DNA from: Phycisphaerae bacterium SM23_30
Lineage (GTDB): Bacteria > Planctomycetota > Phycisphaerae > Sedimentisphaerales > SM23-30
Reading direction: 5' to 3'
NCBI GenBank assembly: GCA_001303695.1
Contig: LJUC01000030.1
Coordinates: 1 to 44,505, forward strand
DNA: 44,505 bases
Shown one piece after another: positions 1-9,199 of this stretch. Made by a program: the position numbers and the translations under genes. Under the pieces are notes generated by a model. The model saw only the letters and a program-made list of their open reading frames with translations. It was not told the DNA's origin and ran no database searches. Within the stretch, counting starts at the first letter, position 1. Each line of letters starts with the position of its first letter.

Positions 1-5
1 ATAAA

Positions 6-389
6 TTACACACGTCTTCTTTTTTTGGGACGACAACCGTTATGGGGCAAGGGGGTGACATCCTCGATGGAAGCAATTCTCATACCGGCGCTCTGGAGGG
101 CGGTGATGGCCGACTCCCGACCGGAGCCAGCGCCCTTTACGCGGACCTCAAGCTCGACGACGCCGAATTTCCTGGCGGTGTTGGCGCATTTTTCCGCGGC
201 CCGCTGAGCGGCGAAGGGGGTGCTTTTACGGGAGCCTTTAAAGCCCAGGGTGCCGGCCGAATCCCAACACAAGGTTTCGCCATTCACGTCGGTGATGGTA
301 ATCAAGGTGTTGTTAAAGGAGGCCTTGATGTGGGCGACGGCCTTGCCGATGTTGCGTCTTACTTTTCTTTTTCCCGATTTTTTTGCCAT
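6..389 (-). CDS. rpsK: 30S ribosomal protein S11
   Basis: Translated protein [38 protein letters not shown]...[11 protein letters not shown] is a recognisable S11; position after rpsM. Confidence 0.97.
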   Translation of the reverse strand: MAKKSGKRKVRRNIGKAVAHIKASFNNTLITITDVNGETLCWDSAGTLGFKGSRKSTPFAAQRAAEKCANTARKFGVVELEVRVKGAGSGRESAITALQSAGMRIASIEDVTPLPHNGCRPKKRRRV

Positions 390-432
390 ATATATATACT
401 CCTCATGGAGGGATATTCATCTAATCACCATA

Positions 433-819
433 CTATGATCTCATTTCCTTGACGCCCTTCTTACCGGCGACGGTCTTCCGCGGGCCTTTACGGGTGCGGG
501 CATTGGTGCGGGTGCGCTGGCCGCGGACAGGCAGGCCGCGCCGGTGGCGGAGGCCTCGATAGGCGGCGATGTCCCGCAAACGAGCGATGTCCTGACTGAC
601 CTGGCGTCGTAACTGTCCTTCAATAACGTAGTTACGATCGATAACGCCGCTGATGCGACTGAGCTCATCCTCGTTGAGTTCCTTGGCGCGAATAGTATCA
701 GAAATCTGGGCTTCCTTAAGAATCTCGCGGGCCAAATGGGGGCCGATGCCATGAATATAAGTCAAGGCGATCCAAACCGGCTTTTCACTAGGTACATCAA
801 TACCAGCAATACGGGGCAT
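433..819 (-). CDS. rpsM: 30S ribosomal protein S13
   Basis: [26 protein letters not shown]...[19 protein letters not shown]. Confidence 0.97.
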   Translation of the reverse strand: MPRIAGIDVPSEKPVWIALTYIHGIGPHLAREILKEAQISDTIRAKELNEDELSRISGVIDRNYVIEGQLRRQVSQDIARLRDIAAYRGLRHRRGLPVRGQRTRTNARTRKGPRKTVAGKKGVKEMRS

Positions 820-831
820 ACCAATACCTCA

Positions 832-951
832 CTACTTACCCTGCCGCTGCTTGTGTCGGGGATTGGCCTTACAAATGACCCTGACTACGCCGCGGCGTTT
901 GACAATTTTGCAGCTTTCACAAATCCTTTTAACTGAACTACGTACTTTCAT
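832..951 (-). CDS. rpmJ: 50S ribosomal protein L36 (not in supplied ORF track)
   Basis: Manual translation of reverse strand: [39 protein letters not shown]; zinc-ribbon CxxC...C...H; correct position between infA and rpsM. Confidence 0.95.
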   Translation of the reverse strand: MKVRSSVKRICESCKIVKRRGVVRVICKANPRHKQRQGK

Positions 952-974
952 GGTTACACCTATTAAACCGGCAA

Positions 975-1190
975 CTATTTCCGCAGGATGATACGTCCTC
1001 TGGAGAGGTCATAAGGGCTGACCTCCACGGTCACGGTGTCGCCGGGTAATATTCTAATAAAATGCATACGCATTTTTCCGGAGACGTGGGCGAGGATTTC
1101 ATGGCCGTTTTCCAAAGCCACCTTGAAAACGGCATTGGGTAGAGCTTCCAATACGGTAGCATCAACCTTAATGGCTTCATTTTTGGCCAT
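975..1190 (-). CDS. infA: Translation initiation factor IF-1
   Basis: [71 protein letters not shown] (71 aa); the track ORF is extended by 20 non-conserved residues. Confidence 0.95.
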   Translation of the reverse strand: MAKNEAIKVDATVLEALPNAVFKVALENGHEILAHVSGKMRMHFIRILPGDTVTVEVSPYDLSRGRIILRK

Positions 1191-1295
1191 ATTCGATTCC
1201 CATTTCAGCCAAGCGATACGATCTTGACTCCGGGGGCTCAAGACCCACACATAAATACCTTTAGACGCTCAAAAATCCCTTTCTGAGCGTATGGA

Positions 1296-1313
1296 TTCCC
1301 GCTTTCACGGGAA
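1296..1313. repeat. Short palindromic element GGATTCCCGCTTTCACGGGAATGAC between map and infA
   Basis: TTCCCG-CTTTCA-CGGGAA perfect stem; adjacent to a second inverted repeat ACGCTCA/TGAGCGT at 1265-1290. Confidence 0.6.
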
Positions 1314-1357
1314 TGACATCTCTTTACAACCTGCGGTTCAGGTTATGCTTACGCAAC

Positions 1358-2143
1358 TCAGTTCCGAGCGGTCTCGGTGAGGACCTCGGCGCCATTTTGA
1401 GTAATCGCCAAGGTATGCTCAAAATGAGCCGCGGGTTTTCCATCAGCGGTAATTACCGTCCAGCCGTCGGGCCTTACCTTAACCTTATAACTACCCATGG
1501 CAACCATGGGCTCCACCGCCAGGATCATGCCTTTCCGCAGGAGGATATCATTTTGCAGCAGTTCCTGACTGACGAAATTGGGCAGTTTCGGGTCCTCGTG
1601 CATTTTTCTGCCGATGCCATGGCCGACATAATCCCTGATGACGCCAAAGCCGGCCTGCTCCGCATGATGCTGCATGCGGCGAGCAATTTCACTCCACCAG
1701 CAACCCGGTTGAGCCTGGTCAACAGCGATATCAAGCAACTCGCGGGTGACATGGACCAAACGCTGCACCTGTGGGGTCGGCTGGCCTATCATAATCGTGA
1801 CGGCGGCATCACCGCAATAACCATTTAATTTTACGCCGCAGTCGATACTAATGATGTCACCGAAGTTCAATTTTCGAGGTCCGGGGATACCATGAACCAC
1901 CTGCTCATTTATGCTGGCACAAATACTGGCCGGGAAGGCGGTCTTGGCCGTGGGATTTTTAACGCCTTTAAATAAAGCTACGGAGCCGGTTTCGGCGATA
2001 ACGGCGTCGGCGATCTCGGCCAAATGGGCGGTGGTGACGCCCGCCTCGGCGACTTCCTGCAAATTTTTCAATATTCGAGCGACAATTCCTCCTGCATTAC
2101 GGATTCTTTCAATTTCACGTTCGGTGCGTATGGCGACGGCCAT
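1358..2143 (-). CDS. map: Type I methionine aminopeptidase
   Basis: MAVAIRTEREIERIRNAGG...; metal/catalytic motifs VHGIP, SIDCG, GDAA, YVGHGIG, LAVEP, HFEHT all present; ATG at 2143 preferred over the TTG extension at 2212. Confidence 0.93.
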   Translation of the reverse strand: MAVAIRTEREIERIRNAGGIVARILKNLQEVAEAGVTTAHLAEIADAVIAETGSVALFKGVKNPTAKTAFPASICASINEQVVHGIPGPRKLNFGDIISIDCGVKLNGYCGDAAVTIMIGQPTPQVQRLVHVTRELLDIAVDQAQPGCWWSEIARRMQHHAEQAGFGVIRDYVGHGIGRKMHEDPKLPNFVSQELLQNDILLRKGMILAVEPMVAMGSYKVKVRPDGWTVITADGKPAAHFEHTLAITQNGAEVLTETARN

Positions 2144-2190
2144 AATTTTGGTTCTCACATTATCATTGACCGCCTGCAGGCCGTCGATCA

Positions 2191-2658
2191 CCTGAAACAT
2201 ATCGGCGGTCAATTGTTCAATTTCTATATCACCGTTGAGAATATCAAGAAGACCTCATTCGTAATAATATGCCACCAAAGGGGCGGTTCGCTCATAATAA
2301 GTCCTTATTCGTTTGGGGACGATCTCCGGAATATCATCAGGGCGCTGGATGAGGATTTGACCATCCGCGTCGCAGAGCTCCTGCTTTTTGGGGGATTGAA
2401 GGTAATATGATAAACGGCGCCGCACTGCGGACAACTGCGGCGACCGGTTATTCGATCCAGGGTCATCATGAGTTCGTCACACACCAATTGACCGTTGTCC
2501 ATATAGGTTTGAGCTTTTTTGCCCCCCTCGGTGCCGTTTTTGATTTCCCGGCGTAAGCTATCGCCACTGGAAATATGCTGAAACTGATAACGATCAGCTA
2601 ACAATTTACCTTGCGTGCCTTTATCAGCGCCGGGCGGACCAAGAAAAACAATGATCAT
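2191..2658 (-). pseudogene. adk: Adenylate kinase (zinc-LID type), degraded
   Basis: MIIVFLGPPGADKGTQ... (P-loop G to D), core missing between DELMM and TLDRITGRR, frameshift after FNPPK, in-frame TGA at 2255-2257 followed by homologous GLLDILNGDIEIEQLTADMFQVIDGL. Confidence 0.85.
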
Positions 2659-4000
2659 GCGTAGGCCCCCTTAATTCGACCGCCTTCCATGAAGCCGGCA
2701 TAGTTTCGCATAATCAGGTTGGTCTCAATTCTCTGGACCAGGTCCAAAGAGACGGAGACCACGATCAATAAACCGGTACCGCCCAGAAAAGTCGAGACGG
2801 TCCAGGGCACCTGCAGCCAAAGGAAGACGACGGTGGGGACCACGGCGATGATGGAGAGAAACCCGGCGCCGACATAGGTGATGCGCGCCATGACTCTTTC
2901 AAGATATTCGGCGGTACGTCTTCCGGGCCTGAGGCCGGGGATAAAGCTGCCGTAGTCCCGGAGGTTGTTGGCCATTTCCTTGGGCTGAAACTGGACGGTG
3001 GTCCAGAAATAAGCAAAGAAGTAAATCATGGCAATGTATAAAAGATTATAAATAAAAGATTCATATTGAAAGGCGTCATTGATTTCAGCGACGACCCGAG
3101 ACTGAGTAAAACTGAAGAGTTGGCCAAAGACCAGCGCCGGAAAGAGCATGATGGTAGAGGCGAAGATAATAGGCATGACGCCGCCATGATTAACCCGCAG
3201 GGGCAGGTACTGTCGCTGGCCGCCATAGACGCGTCTGCCGCGCATCATTTTGGCCTGCTGAATAGGGATACGCCTTTGGGCCTGGGTGATAAAGATGGCG
3301 CCGGCAATGACCCCGATAAAAGCCAGGAAGAGAAAGATAAGCTTGGAGGGTCCGATGGCATTGGCGGGAGCATTAATCGTGAAATCAGCCTGTTTGACGA
3401 CCATGTAAATTGCGGAGGGCATACGGGCGAGCTGATGCCGTTGCCGATACCGTACTCATCAATTTGCTCGCCCAACCACATGAGAAAGATGGTGCCGGCC
3501 GTCATGGCCACGATCCCCATAAAGAAAAACATAAACCAATGGTTTTGTTCGATGTCGGGGTAAACAAAGTTGTTTTTACGCATATAAGACAGCCAAAAGG
3601 CGGCCTGGATCAAACAGATGCCCACGGTGGCATAGCGGGTATATTCCTGGATTTTTTTTCTACCGGTTTCGCCTTCCTTATGGAGTTTTTCCAGGAAAGG
3701 GACCACGGTGACCATTAATTGGAAAATAATGGAAGCGGAGATATAGGGCATAATCCCCAGTCCAAACAAGCTGCTCTGGCGGAGGCTGCCGCCGGTGAAT
3801 AACTGGAGATAGTCGGCGACTTTGCCGAAAGGCGAGGTGCTCTCACCCTGCTGCTGAGTTACGCGGCGGAGCTCATCCTGGTTGATGCCGGGCACGGGCA
3901 CATGAAAACCGATGCGGTAGATACAGAGCATGGCGACGGTAAATAAGATCTTCCTGCGGAGCTCCGGGATTTTGAATATGTTAAAAATGGTATTAAACAT
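2655..4000 (-). pseudogene. secY: Preprotein translocase SecY, disrupted by an approximately 22-nt deletion (or assembly error)
   Basis: N-terminal ORF 3245-4000 ends in frame at ...DEYGIGNGIS then shifts; C-terminal ORF 2655-3422 begins ...LARMPSAIYMVVKQADF; together nearly a full SecY, but the LII.AGIV-type segment is missing and the frame changes near 3430-3440. Confidence 0.85.
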
Positions 4001-4024
4001 AACGATTTCAAGGTTGATCAGGGA

Positions 4025-4480
4025 TTATTTTTTCTCCTCGGCCAATTCGGCGGCGCCGCCGGCGCTGGTGATTTTCTGGTGGGCGGAGCGGCTGAACTTG
4101 TGGGCCACGACCGTCAAGCGGCGATTGAGCTCACCGTCACCCAGAATTTTCACTCTCAGGTCAGCGTTGCGGATGAGTCCGGCCTGCAACAAGAGGAGCG
4201 GATCGACGCGGGAGCCTTCCTCAAATTTCGCTAACTGGGAGACGTTGACAATAGAATAACGGCAGGCAAAATTAGCGTTGTTGAATCCGCGTTTGGGCAG
4301 ACGCCGGAACAGGGGCATCTGACCGCCTTCTTTGGTGAAGGGCGGACGAGAACCGGCTCGGGACATTTGTCCTTTATGGCCGCGGCCGCAGGTTTTGCCC
4401 AGACCGCTGCCGGGGCCTCGTCCCAGACGTTTGCGGCGTTTATGTCTGCCGGCCAAAGCCGTAATCTGATGTATCATCAT
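4025..4480 (-). CDS. rplO: 50S ribosomal protein L15
   Basis: GRHKRRKRLGRGPGSGLGKTCGRGHKGQMSRAG...PLFRRLPKRGFNN. Confidence 0.96.
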   Translation of the reverse strand: MMIHQITALAGRHKRRKRLGRGPGSGLGKTCGRGHKGQMSRAGSRPPFTKEGGQMPLFRRLPKRGFNNANFACRYSIVNVSQLAKFEEGSRVDPLLLLQAGLIRNADLRVKILGDGELNRRLTVVAHKFSRSAHQKITSAGGAAELAEEKK

Positions 4481-4492
4481 ATCAATTAATCC

Positions 4493-5008
4493 TTATACGT
4501 TTATGCTCAAACCGCGTAATTTTTCGACCTGCTCTTTACTACATAAAGACGTAAGAGCTTTCATGGTGGCCTTGACGACGTTTTTTGCGGAGGTGCTGCC
4601 AAAAACCTTGGTCAGAACGTCATGCACGCCGGCTAATTCCAAAACGGCCCGAGCGGCAGAACCGGCGATGACGCCCGTGCCTTCGCTGGCGGGGACTAAA
4701 ACCACCTTGGTAGCGCCGAATCTGCCGGCGACCTGATGAGGAATGGTGGTGCCTAACAGGTTAATGGGGACGACATTTTTACGGGCCTCCTTGATGGCTT
4801 TTTCCACCGCGGGGGGCACCTCGTTGGCCTTGCCATAGCCCAAGCCGACCGAACCATTGCGATCGCCGACCACCACCAAAGCAGCAAAGCTGAAACGCCG
4901 ACCGCCTTTAACAACGGTGGAACAGCGATATACTTTCACCACCTGCTCCTCGTAAGGACTTTCCTCCTGAAACGCTTGCTTTTGTCTTTGTGGTCCTAAT
5001 TGAGCCAC
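4493..5008 (-). CDS. rpsE: 30S ribosomal protein S5
   Basis: [43 protein letters not shown]. Confidence 0.96.
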   Translation of the reverse strand: MAQLGPQRQKQAFQEESPYEEQVVKVYRCSTVVKGGRRFSFAALVVVGDRNGSVGLGYGKANEVPPAVEKAIKEARKNVVPINLLGTTIPHQVAGRFGATKVVLVPASEGTGVIAGSAARAVLELAGVHDVLTKVFGSTSAKNVVKATMKALTSLCSKEQVEKLRGLSINV

Positions 5009-5054
5009 TTTTCACTCCCAGAGGCCGTCGGTTACCCGACAGCTAGCATTTAAA

Positions 5055-5423
5055 TTAAAATATAAGTCCGGTTTTGCGGGCGGCTTCAGCTAAAGCCCGG
5101 ATCCGACCGTGATACTTATAGCCGTTACGATCAAAGCACACCCGTCTAATGCCCAGGGCCAAGGCCTTGCGAGCCAGGTCTTCACCCACCAGAGCCGCGG
5201 CCTTAACATTTCCGCCCGACTCGCCCCGGTCGGCAAAGTCCTTGTTAAGGGTGCAGGCGGAAATGACCGTAATCCCATTGTCGTCGTCAATGATCTGGGC
5301 ATAAATATGACGCAGGGAACGGAACACCGACAACCGAGGCCGATCGGAACCGCCAAAAACTTTTTTGCGCACCCGTCGTTTGCGTTTGACTCTTTTATTA
5401 TTTTCAAATTTCTGCTTGTTCAT
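5055..5423 (-). CDS. rplR: 50S ribosomal protein L18
   Basis: RPRLSVFRSLRHIYAQIIDDDNGITVISACT...FDRNGYKYHGRIRALAEAARKTGLIF. Confidence 0.96.
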   Translation of the reverse strand: MNKQKFENNKRVKRKRRVRKKVFGGSDRPRLSVFRSLRHIYAQIIDDDNGITVISACTLNKDFADRGESGGNVKAAALVGEDLARKALALGIRRVCFDRNGYKYHGRIRALAEAARKTGLIF

Positions 5424-5477
5424 GGCTAAAACATCTCACCGAGACGCGCCGTGCTCGATGAGCTTACCTGTTAAATA

Positions 5478-6053
5478 TTAAGTTCCACTGGCAAAGGCCT
5501 TGCCTGCCTTGTGTTTTACGTGTTCATTAGCGTAGCGAATACCCTTTCCAAGGTAAGGCTCCGGGGGACGCAGGCTCCGAACGGCGGCGGCGAACTGACC
5601 GACCCGGCATTTATCGGCGCCGACGACACTAAACTCGGCGGGCACGTCGTTACCCCGGGTAGCGGGCGTTTTGATGTCCACCTTTATGCCTTCGGGCAGC
5701 GGTAGTGATATGGGCCTGGCGAAACCCACCGAGACCATGAAATTATTGCCCTGCAGTTTGACATTATAACCGGTGCCGTAGATTTGCAGGTCTTTTTTAA
5801 AGCCCTGAGTGACCCCGTGTATCATATTGGCGATCAGGGCCCGGGTAGTGCCGTGAAGGGCGCGATGTAAGCGCGTCTCGCCCCGGCGGGCAACCTTAAT
5901 CTGAGCGGCCTTTTGATCATATTCGACCTTAACTTCCGGTCGAAGATCCACAGACAGGGCGGCGGCCGAGCTGCTGACTTTCAAATGAGCGCCGTCCAAT
6001 TCGACTTTAACGCCCTGGGGGACGGACACCGGTTTTTTTCCAATACGACTCAT
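5478..6053 (-). CDS. rplF: 50S ribosomal protein L6
   Basis: MSRIGKKPVSVPQGVKVELDG...LRPPEPYLGKGIRYANEHVKHKAGKA. Confidence 0.96.
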   Translation of the reverse strand: MSRIGKKPVSVPQGVKVELDGAHLKVSSSAAALSVDLRPEVKVEYDQKAAQIKVARRGETRLHRALHGTTRALIANMIHGVTQGFKKDLQIYGTGYNVKLQGNNFMVSVGFARPISLPLPEGIKVDIKTPATRGNDVPAEFSVVGADKCRVGQFAAAVRSLRPPEPYLGKGIRYANEHVKHKAGKAFASGT

Positions 6054-6108
6054 ATATTCATCCGTATCCGATTATTAGTATTCCATAACCAGGCGCCCAC
6101 CGAATGCC

Positions 6109-6507
6109 TCAGCAAACGGTGCACAATAATTCACCTCCGACGTTTTGCAGGCGACATTGTTGATCGGAAAGTACGCCTTTATTGGTGCTGATGATGCTGA
6201 CACCCAACCCGCCCATGACCGGCGGCAGGTCTTTGACGGTACAATAAACCCTGCGGGCCGGTTTGCTACAGCGCTTAATCTCATGTATGACCTTTTCTCC
6301 CAAGGGTCCATAACGGAGTTTAAGGCGAAGAAGGTCCTGGCCGCAGGCGGTGGGAATACGATCATAATCTTCGATATACCCCTGCTCGCGGAGCACCCGG
6401 GCGACACCTTCACAGACCTTCGAGGCCTGGACATTAACCTCGGGCTTTTCCATATGAACCGCATTACGAATGCGGGTGAGCATATCAGCAATCGGGTCAG
6501 CGTGCAT
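6109..6507 (-). CDS. rpsH: 30S ribosomal protein S8
   Basis: MHADPIADMLTRIRNAVHMEKPEV...GVSIISTNKGVLSDQQCRLQNVGGELLCTVC. Confidence 0.96.
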   Translation of the reverse strand: MHADPIADMLTRIRNAVHMEKPEVNVQASKVCEGVARVLREQGYIEDYDRIPTACGQDLLRLKLRYGPLGEKVIHEIKRCSKPARRVYCTVKDLPPVMGGLGVSIISTNKGVLSDQQCRLQNVGGELLCTVC

Positions 6508-6537
6508 AATTACTTAACTCCCTGGCGTGGGGCGAAA

Positions 6538-6723
6538 TCACCAACTGGCCTTTCGAACCCCGGGGATTTTACCTTCATTAGCCAACACTCTAAAACATAT
6601 CCGGCAAATTTTAAATTTTCGATACACGGCGCGAGGCCGCCCGCACAGAAGACAGCGGGTATAATGGCGCACCTTAAATTTTGGTGCTCGTTGCGCTTTA
6701 ATTATCAAGGCCTTAGTTGCCAT
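6538..6723 (-). CDS. rpsN: 30S ribosomal protein S14, zinc-binding type
   Basis: 61 aa with [22 protein letters not shown] (two CxxC). Confidence 0.95.
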   Translation of the reverse strand: MATKALIIKAQRAPKFKVRHYTRCLLCGRPRAVYRKFKICRICFRVLANEGKIPGVRKASW

Positions 6724-6831
6724 GTGCTCCTCTTTTAAGCAATTAATTTTTTCACTTTTTTCTTTCGCACAGGTCTCAAGGTTGTTTCCGGTGCCCCAGG
6801 CCGGGAAAGCACAAAGTACTCCCAGCCGAGG

Positions 6832-7380
6832 CTAACTGTCGCGTAACGGCATTCCGAACAGTTTAAGCATCCGCCGGCCTTCGTCATCGGTTTTGGCGCT
6901 AGTGACCAGCGCGACATTCATCCCCTGGGTGGCCTCACACTGGTCGGGATTGATCTCCGGAAAAACCATCTGTTCGGTGAAACCCAGGTTATAATTTCCA
7001 TGCCCGTCGAAAGCGGAAGGGCTGAGCCCTCGGAAATCCCGAACACGGGGGATGGCCAAACTGATCATACGATCCAGGAATTCATACATCCGCCGGCCTC
7101 TCAGGGTAACCTTAAGACCAATATCCATGCCCTGACGAAGCTTGAAATTGGAGACGCTTTTTTTGGCCTTACAAATCAAAGGTTTCTGGCCCGTGATCTG
7201 GGCCAGATCGCGGGCGGCCCCTTCGATCAATTTTTTTTCGCGGGCGGCCATACCGACCCCCATCGAAACTACAATTTTCTCGATTTTGGGCACCTGCATT
7301 TTATTGGAGTACTTAAACTCGCTCATCATACCGGGAATAATTTTATCTTGATATATTTCTTCCAGCCGGGACATTTTCAT
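6832..7380 (-). CDS. rplE: 50S ribosomal protein L5
   Basis: VPKIEKIVVSMGVGMAAREKKLIEGAARDLAQITGQKP... Confidence 0.96.
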   Translation of the reverse strand: MKMSRLEEIYQDKIIPGMMSEFKYSNKMQVPKIEKIVVSMGVGMAAREKKLIEGAARDLAQITGQKPLICKAKKSVSNFKLRQGMDIGLKVTLRGRRMYEFLDRMISLAIPRVRDFRGLSPSAFDGHGNYNLGFTEQMVFPEINPDQCEATQGMNVALVTSAKTDDEGRRMLKLFGMPLRDS

Positions 7381-7386
7381 CTGCCT

Positions 7387-7722
7387 TTACTTCGATGCAT
7401 GTCTGATAACATCGAGAGGCGTGCCATCAAGGGCGACGCGCTTTTTTTCTCCATTTTCATCGGTAATAAAACGTACGCGGGTGGCTCGATCGGTCTTGGG
7501 ATTAACCGGCAGCACGTTGCTGATGTCAAGGGGTTGTTCGACCTGCAGGCGGCCGCCCTGGGGATTGCGCCGGGAAGGCCGGACATGCCGATAGGCACGG
7601 TTGCGGCCTTCAACAACGACTTTGCGGTTAACAGGGTCCACGCGGAGGACTTTGCCGCGCTCGCCCTTGTCGTCGCCCGCGATAATTTCGACCAAATCAC
7701 CTTTTTTTACGTGCAAGGCCAC
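7387..7722 (-). CDS. rplX: 50S ribosomal protein L24
   Basis: MALHVKKGDLVEIIAGDDKGERGKVLRVDPVNRKVVVEG. Confidence 0.95.
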   Translation of the reverse strand: MALHVKKGDLVEIIAGDDKGERGKVLRVDPVNRKVVVEGRNRAYRHVRPSRRNPQGGRLQVEQPLDISNVLPVNPKTDRATRVRFITDENGEKKRVALDGTPLDVIRHASK

Positions 7723-8109
7723 TTAAACCACCTCCGAAGCTAAAGAGATTATCTTCATAAAATTCTTTTCTCTCAACTCCCGGGCCACCGCTCCGAAGAT
7801 GCGGGTGCCCAGGGGATTGCCGTCGTTGTCGATCAAGACGCCGGCATTGCGGTCAAACCGGACGTAACTGCCGTCAGGCCGACGGGTGGGATAGCTGGTG
7901 CGAATAATAACCACCCGGTGCACTTTCTTATCATCCAGAGTGAGGGTGGGTAAAGCCTTCTTGATGGCGACCACCACCACGTCTCCCACCCCGGCGGTGC
8001 GACGTGTAAATTGACCGCGCCCGGTGCTGCCCCCCAGGACCTTAACGACCAGGGCGGTCTTGGCGCCGGTGTTGTCGGCAATATCAATTATGGTTTCCTG
8101 CTGGATCAT
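7723..8109 (-). CDS. rplN: 50S ribosomal protein L14
   Basis: [27 protein letters not shown]...[28 protein letters not shown]. Confidence 0.96.
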   Translation of the reverse strand: MIQQETIIDIADNTGAKTALVVKVLGGSTGRGQFTRRTAGVGDVVVVAIKKALPTLTLDDKKVHRVVIIRTSYPTRRPDGSYVRFDRNAGVLIDNDGNPLGTRIFGAVARELREKNFMKIISLASEVV

Positions 8110-8369
8110 TATTTCGATTCGATCACGCGTATTAAGCGCCAGTTTTTGGTTTTACTGAGCGGCCGACACTTGCAAATTTCCACCACGTCTCCCACTTTCG
8201 CCTGTTTGTCGGCATCATGCACGTGGGCGACGGTGCTGCGTTTGAGAATTTTTCCGTACTTGGGGTGCCGGGTGAGATAGTCCAGGACCACCCGAATGGT
8301 CTGGTCGCCCGATTCTCGGGAAACCACGCCTCGGTATTTAGTTAGGGGTTTTCTCGGCTTTTCGCTCAT
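8109..8369 (-). CDS. rpsQ: 30S ribosomal protein S17
   Basis: [40 protein letters not shown]. Confidence 0.95.
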   Translation of the reverse strand: MSEKPRKPLTKYRGVVSRESGDQTIRVVLDYLTRHPKYGKILKRSTVAHVHDADKQAKVGDVVEICKCRPLSKTKNWRLIRVIESK

Positions 8370-8398
8370 AACAGGCCTATCCTATGACATTTTTTTCA

Positions 8399-8629
8399 TT
8401 ATTCATGTTCATTTTGATCCTTTTTCTCGGCTTTTTGCCGAGCCAGTTGCCGTTCACGCAGAATAGTCTTTAAGCGGGCGATATCACGTTTGACCTTGGT
8501 TAACTGGGTGGGATCCTCCAGTTTTTCGGTGACGGCCTGGGTGCGGATGTCGAAGAACTTTCGTTGCAGGTTCTCCAGCTCGTCGTCCAGCTCATCGGGA
8601 TTCATTTCTCTGATTTCACTAGCTTTCAT
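8399..8629 (-). CDS. rpmC: 50S ribosomal protein L29
   Basis: MKASEIREMNPDELDDELENLQRKFFDIRTQ... Confidence 0.93.
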   Translation of the reverse strand: MKASEIREMNPDELDDELENLQRKFFDIRTQAVTEKLEDPTQLTKVKRDIARLKTILRERQLARQKAEKKDQNEHE

Positions 8630-8674
8630 ATTTCACCCGCTCTCATATCATCTGGCTTCGTTTAATTATAGTTT

Positions 8675-9094
8675 CTATCCGGCGTGCCGGCGGGTTACGA
8701 AACGACACCTCACGGGCATTTTGTGCGCCACCCGCAAGAGGGCGGCGCGGGCGACGTCTTCCGGGACTCCGCCTACCTCATACAAAATGGTACCCGGTTT
8801 GACCTTGGCCTCCCAGTGATCGGGCTCGCCTTTACCTTTTCCCATACGGGTCTCCAGGGGTTTGGAACTGACCGAGCGGTGGGGAAAGATTCTAATATAA
8901 ACCTTGCCGACCCGATGCAGGAAGTGAGTAGCGGCGATCCGACCCGCCTCAATCTGCTGACCGGTGATACGGCCCGGCTCCAGCGACTGAATGCCGTACT
9001 CACCATAAGCAACGTAATTGCCCTTGGTAGCATTTCCCTTGATCCTGCCGCGCTGGTATTTGCGCCATTTTACTCTTTTGGGCATTAAGGCCAT
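8675..9094 (-). CDS. rplP: 50S ribosomal protein L16
   Basis: MALMPKRVKWRKYQRGRIKGNATKGN...PLETRMGKGKGEPDHW. Confidence 0.96.
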   Translation of the reverse strand: MALMPKRVKWRKYQRGRIKGNATKGNYVAYGEYGIQSLEPGRITGQQIEAGRIAATHFLHRVGKVYIRIFPHRSVSSKPLETRMGKGKGEPDHWEAKVKPGTILYEVGGVPEDVARAALLRVAHKMPVRCRFVTRRHAG

Positions 9095-9199
9095 AAATCA
9101 ATCCTTACGGCGTTTTTTTAAAGTTTTCATTTTTATTTTATATGCTTCTGCTGGGCAAAAGCATGTCGCCAAATTTCTTTTTTATTTCGAGTCCGCCGC

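Noticed and set aside
1313-1828. 171-aa plus-strand ORF opposite map
   Set aside because: Antisense to the conserved methionine aminopeptidase coding region
2655-4000. secY as two separate functional genes or a programmed frameshift
   Set aside because: The fragments meet at a point where conserved membrane residues are missing, which neither split genes nor a simple frameshift would explain
7000-7743. 247-aa plus-strand ORF opposite rplE/rplX
   Set aside because: Opposite two intact ribosomal protein genes; shadow ORF
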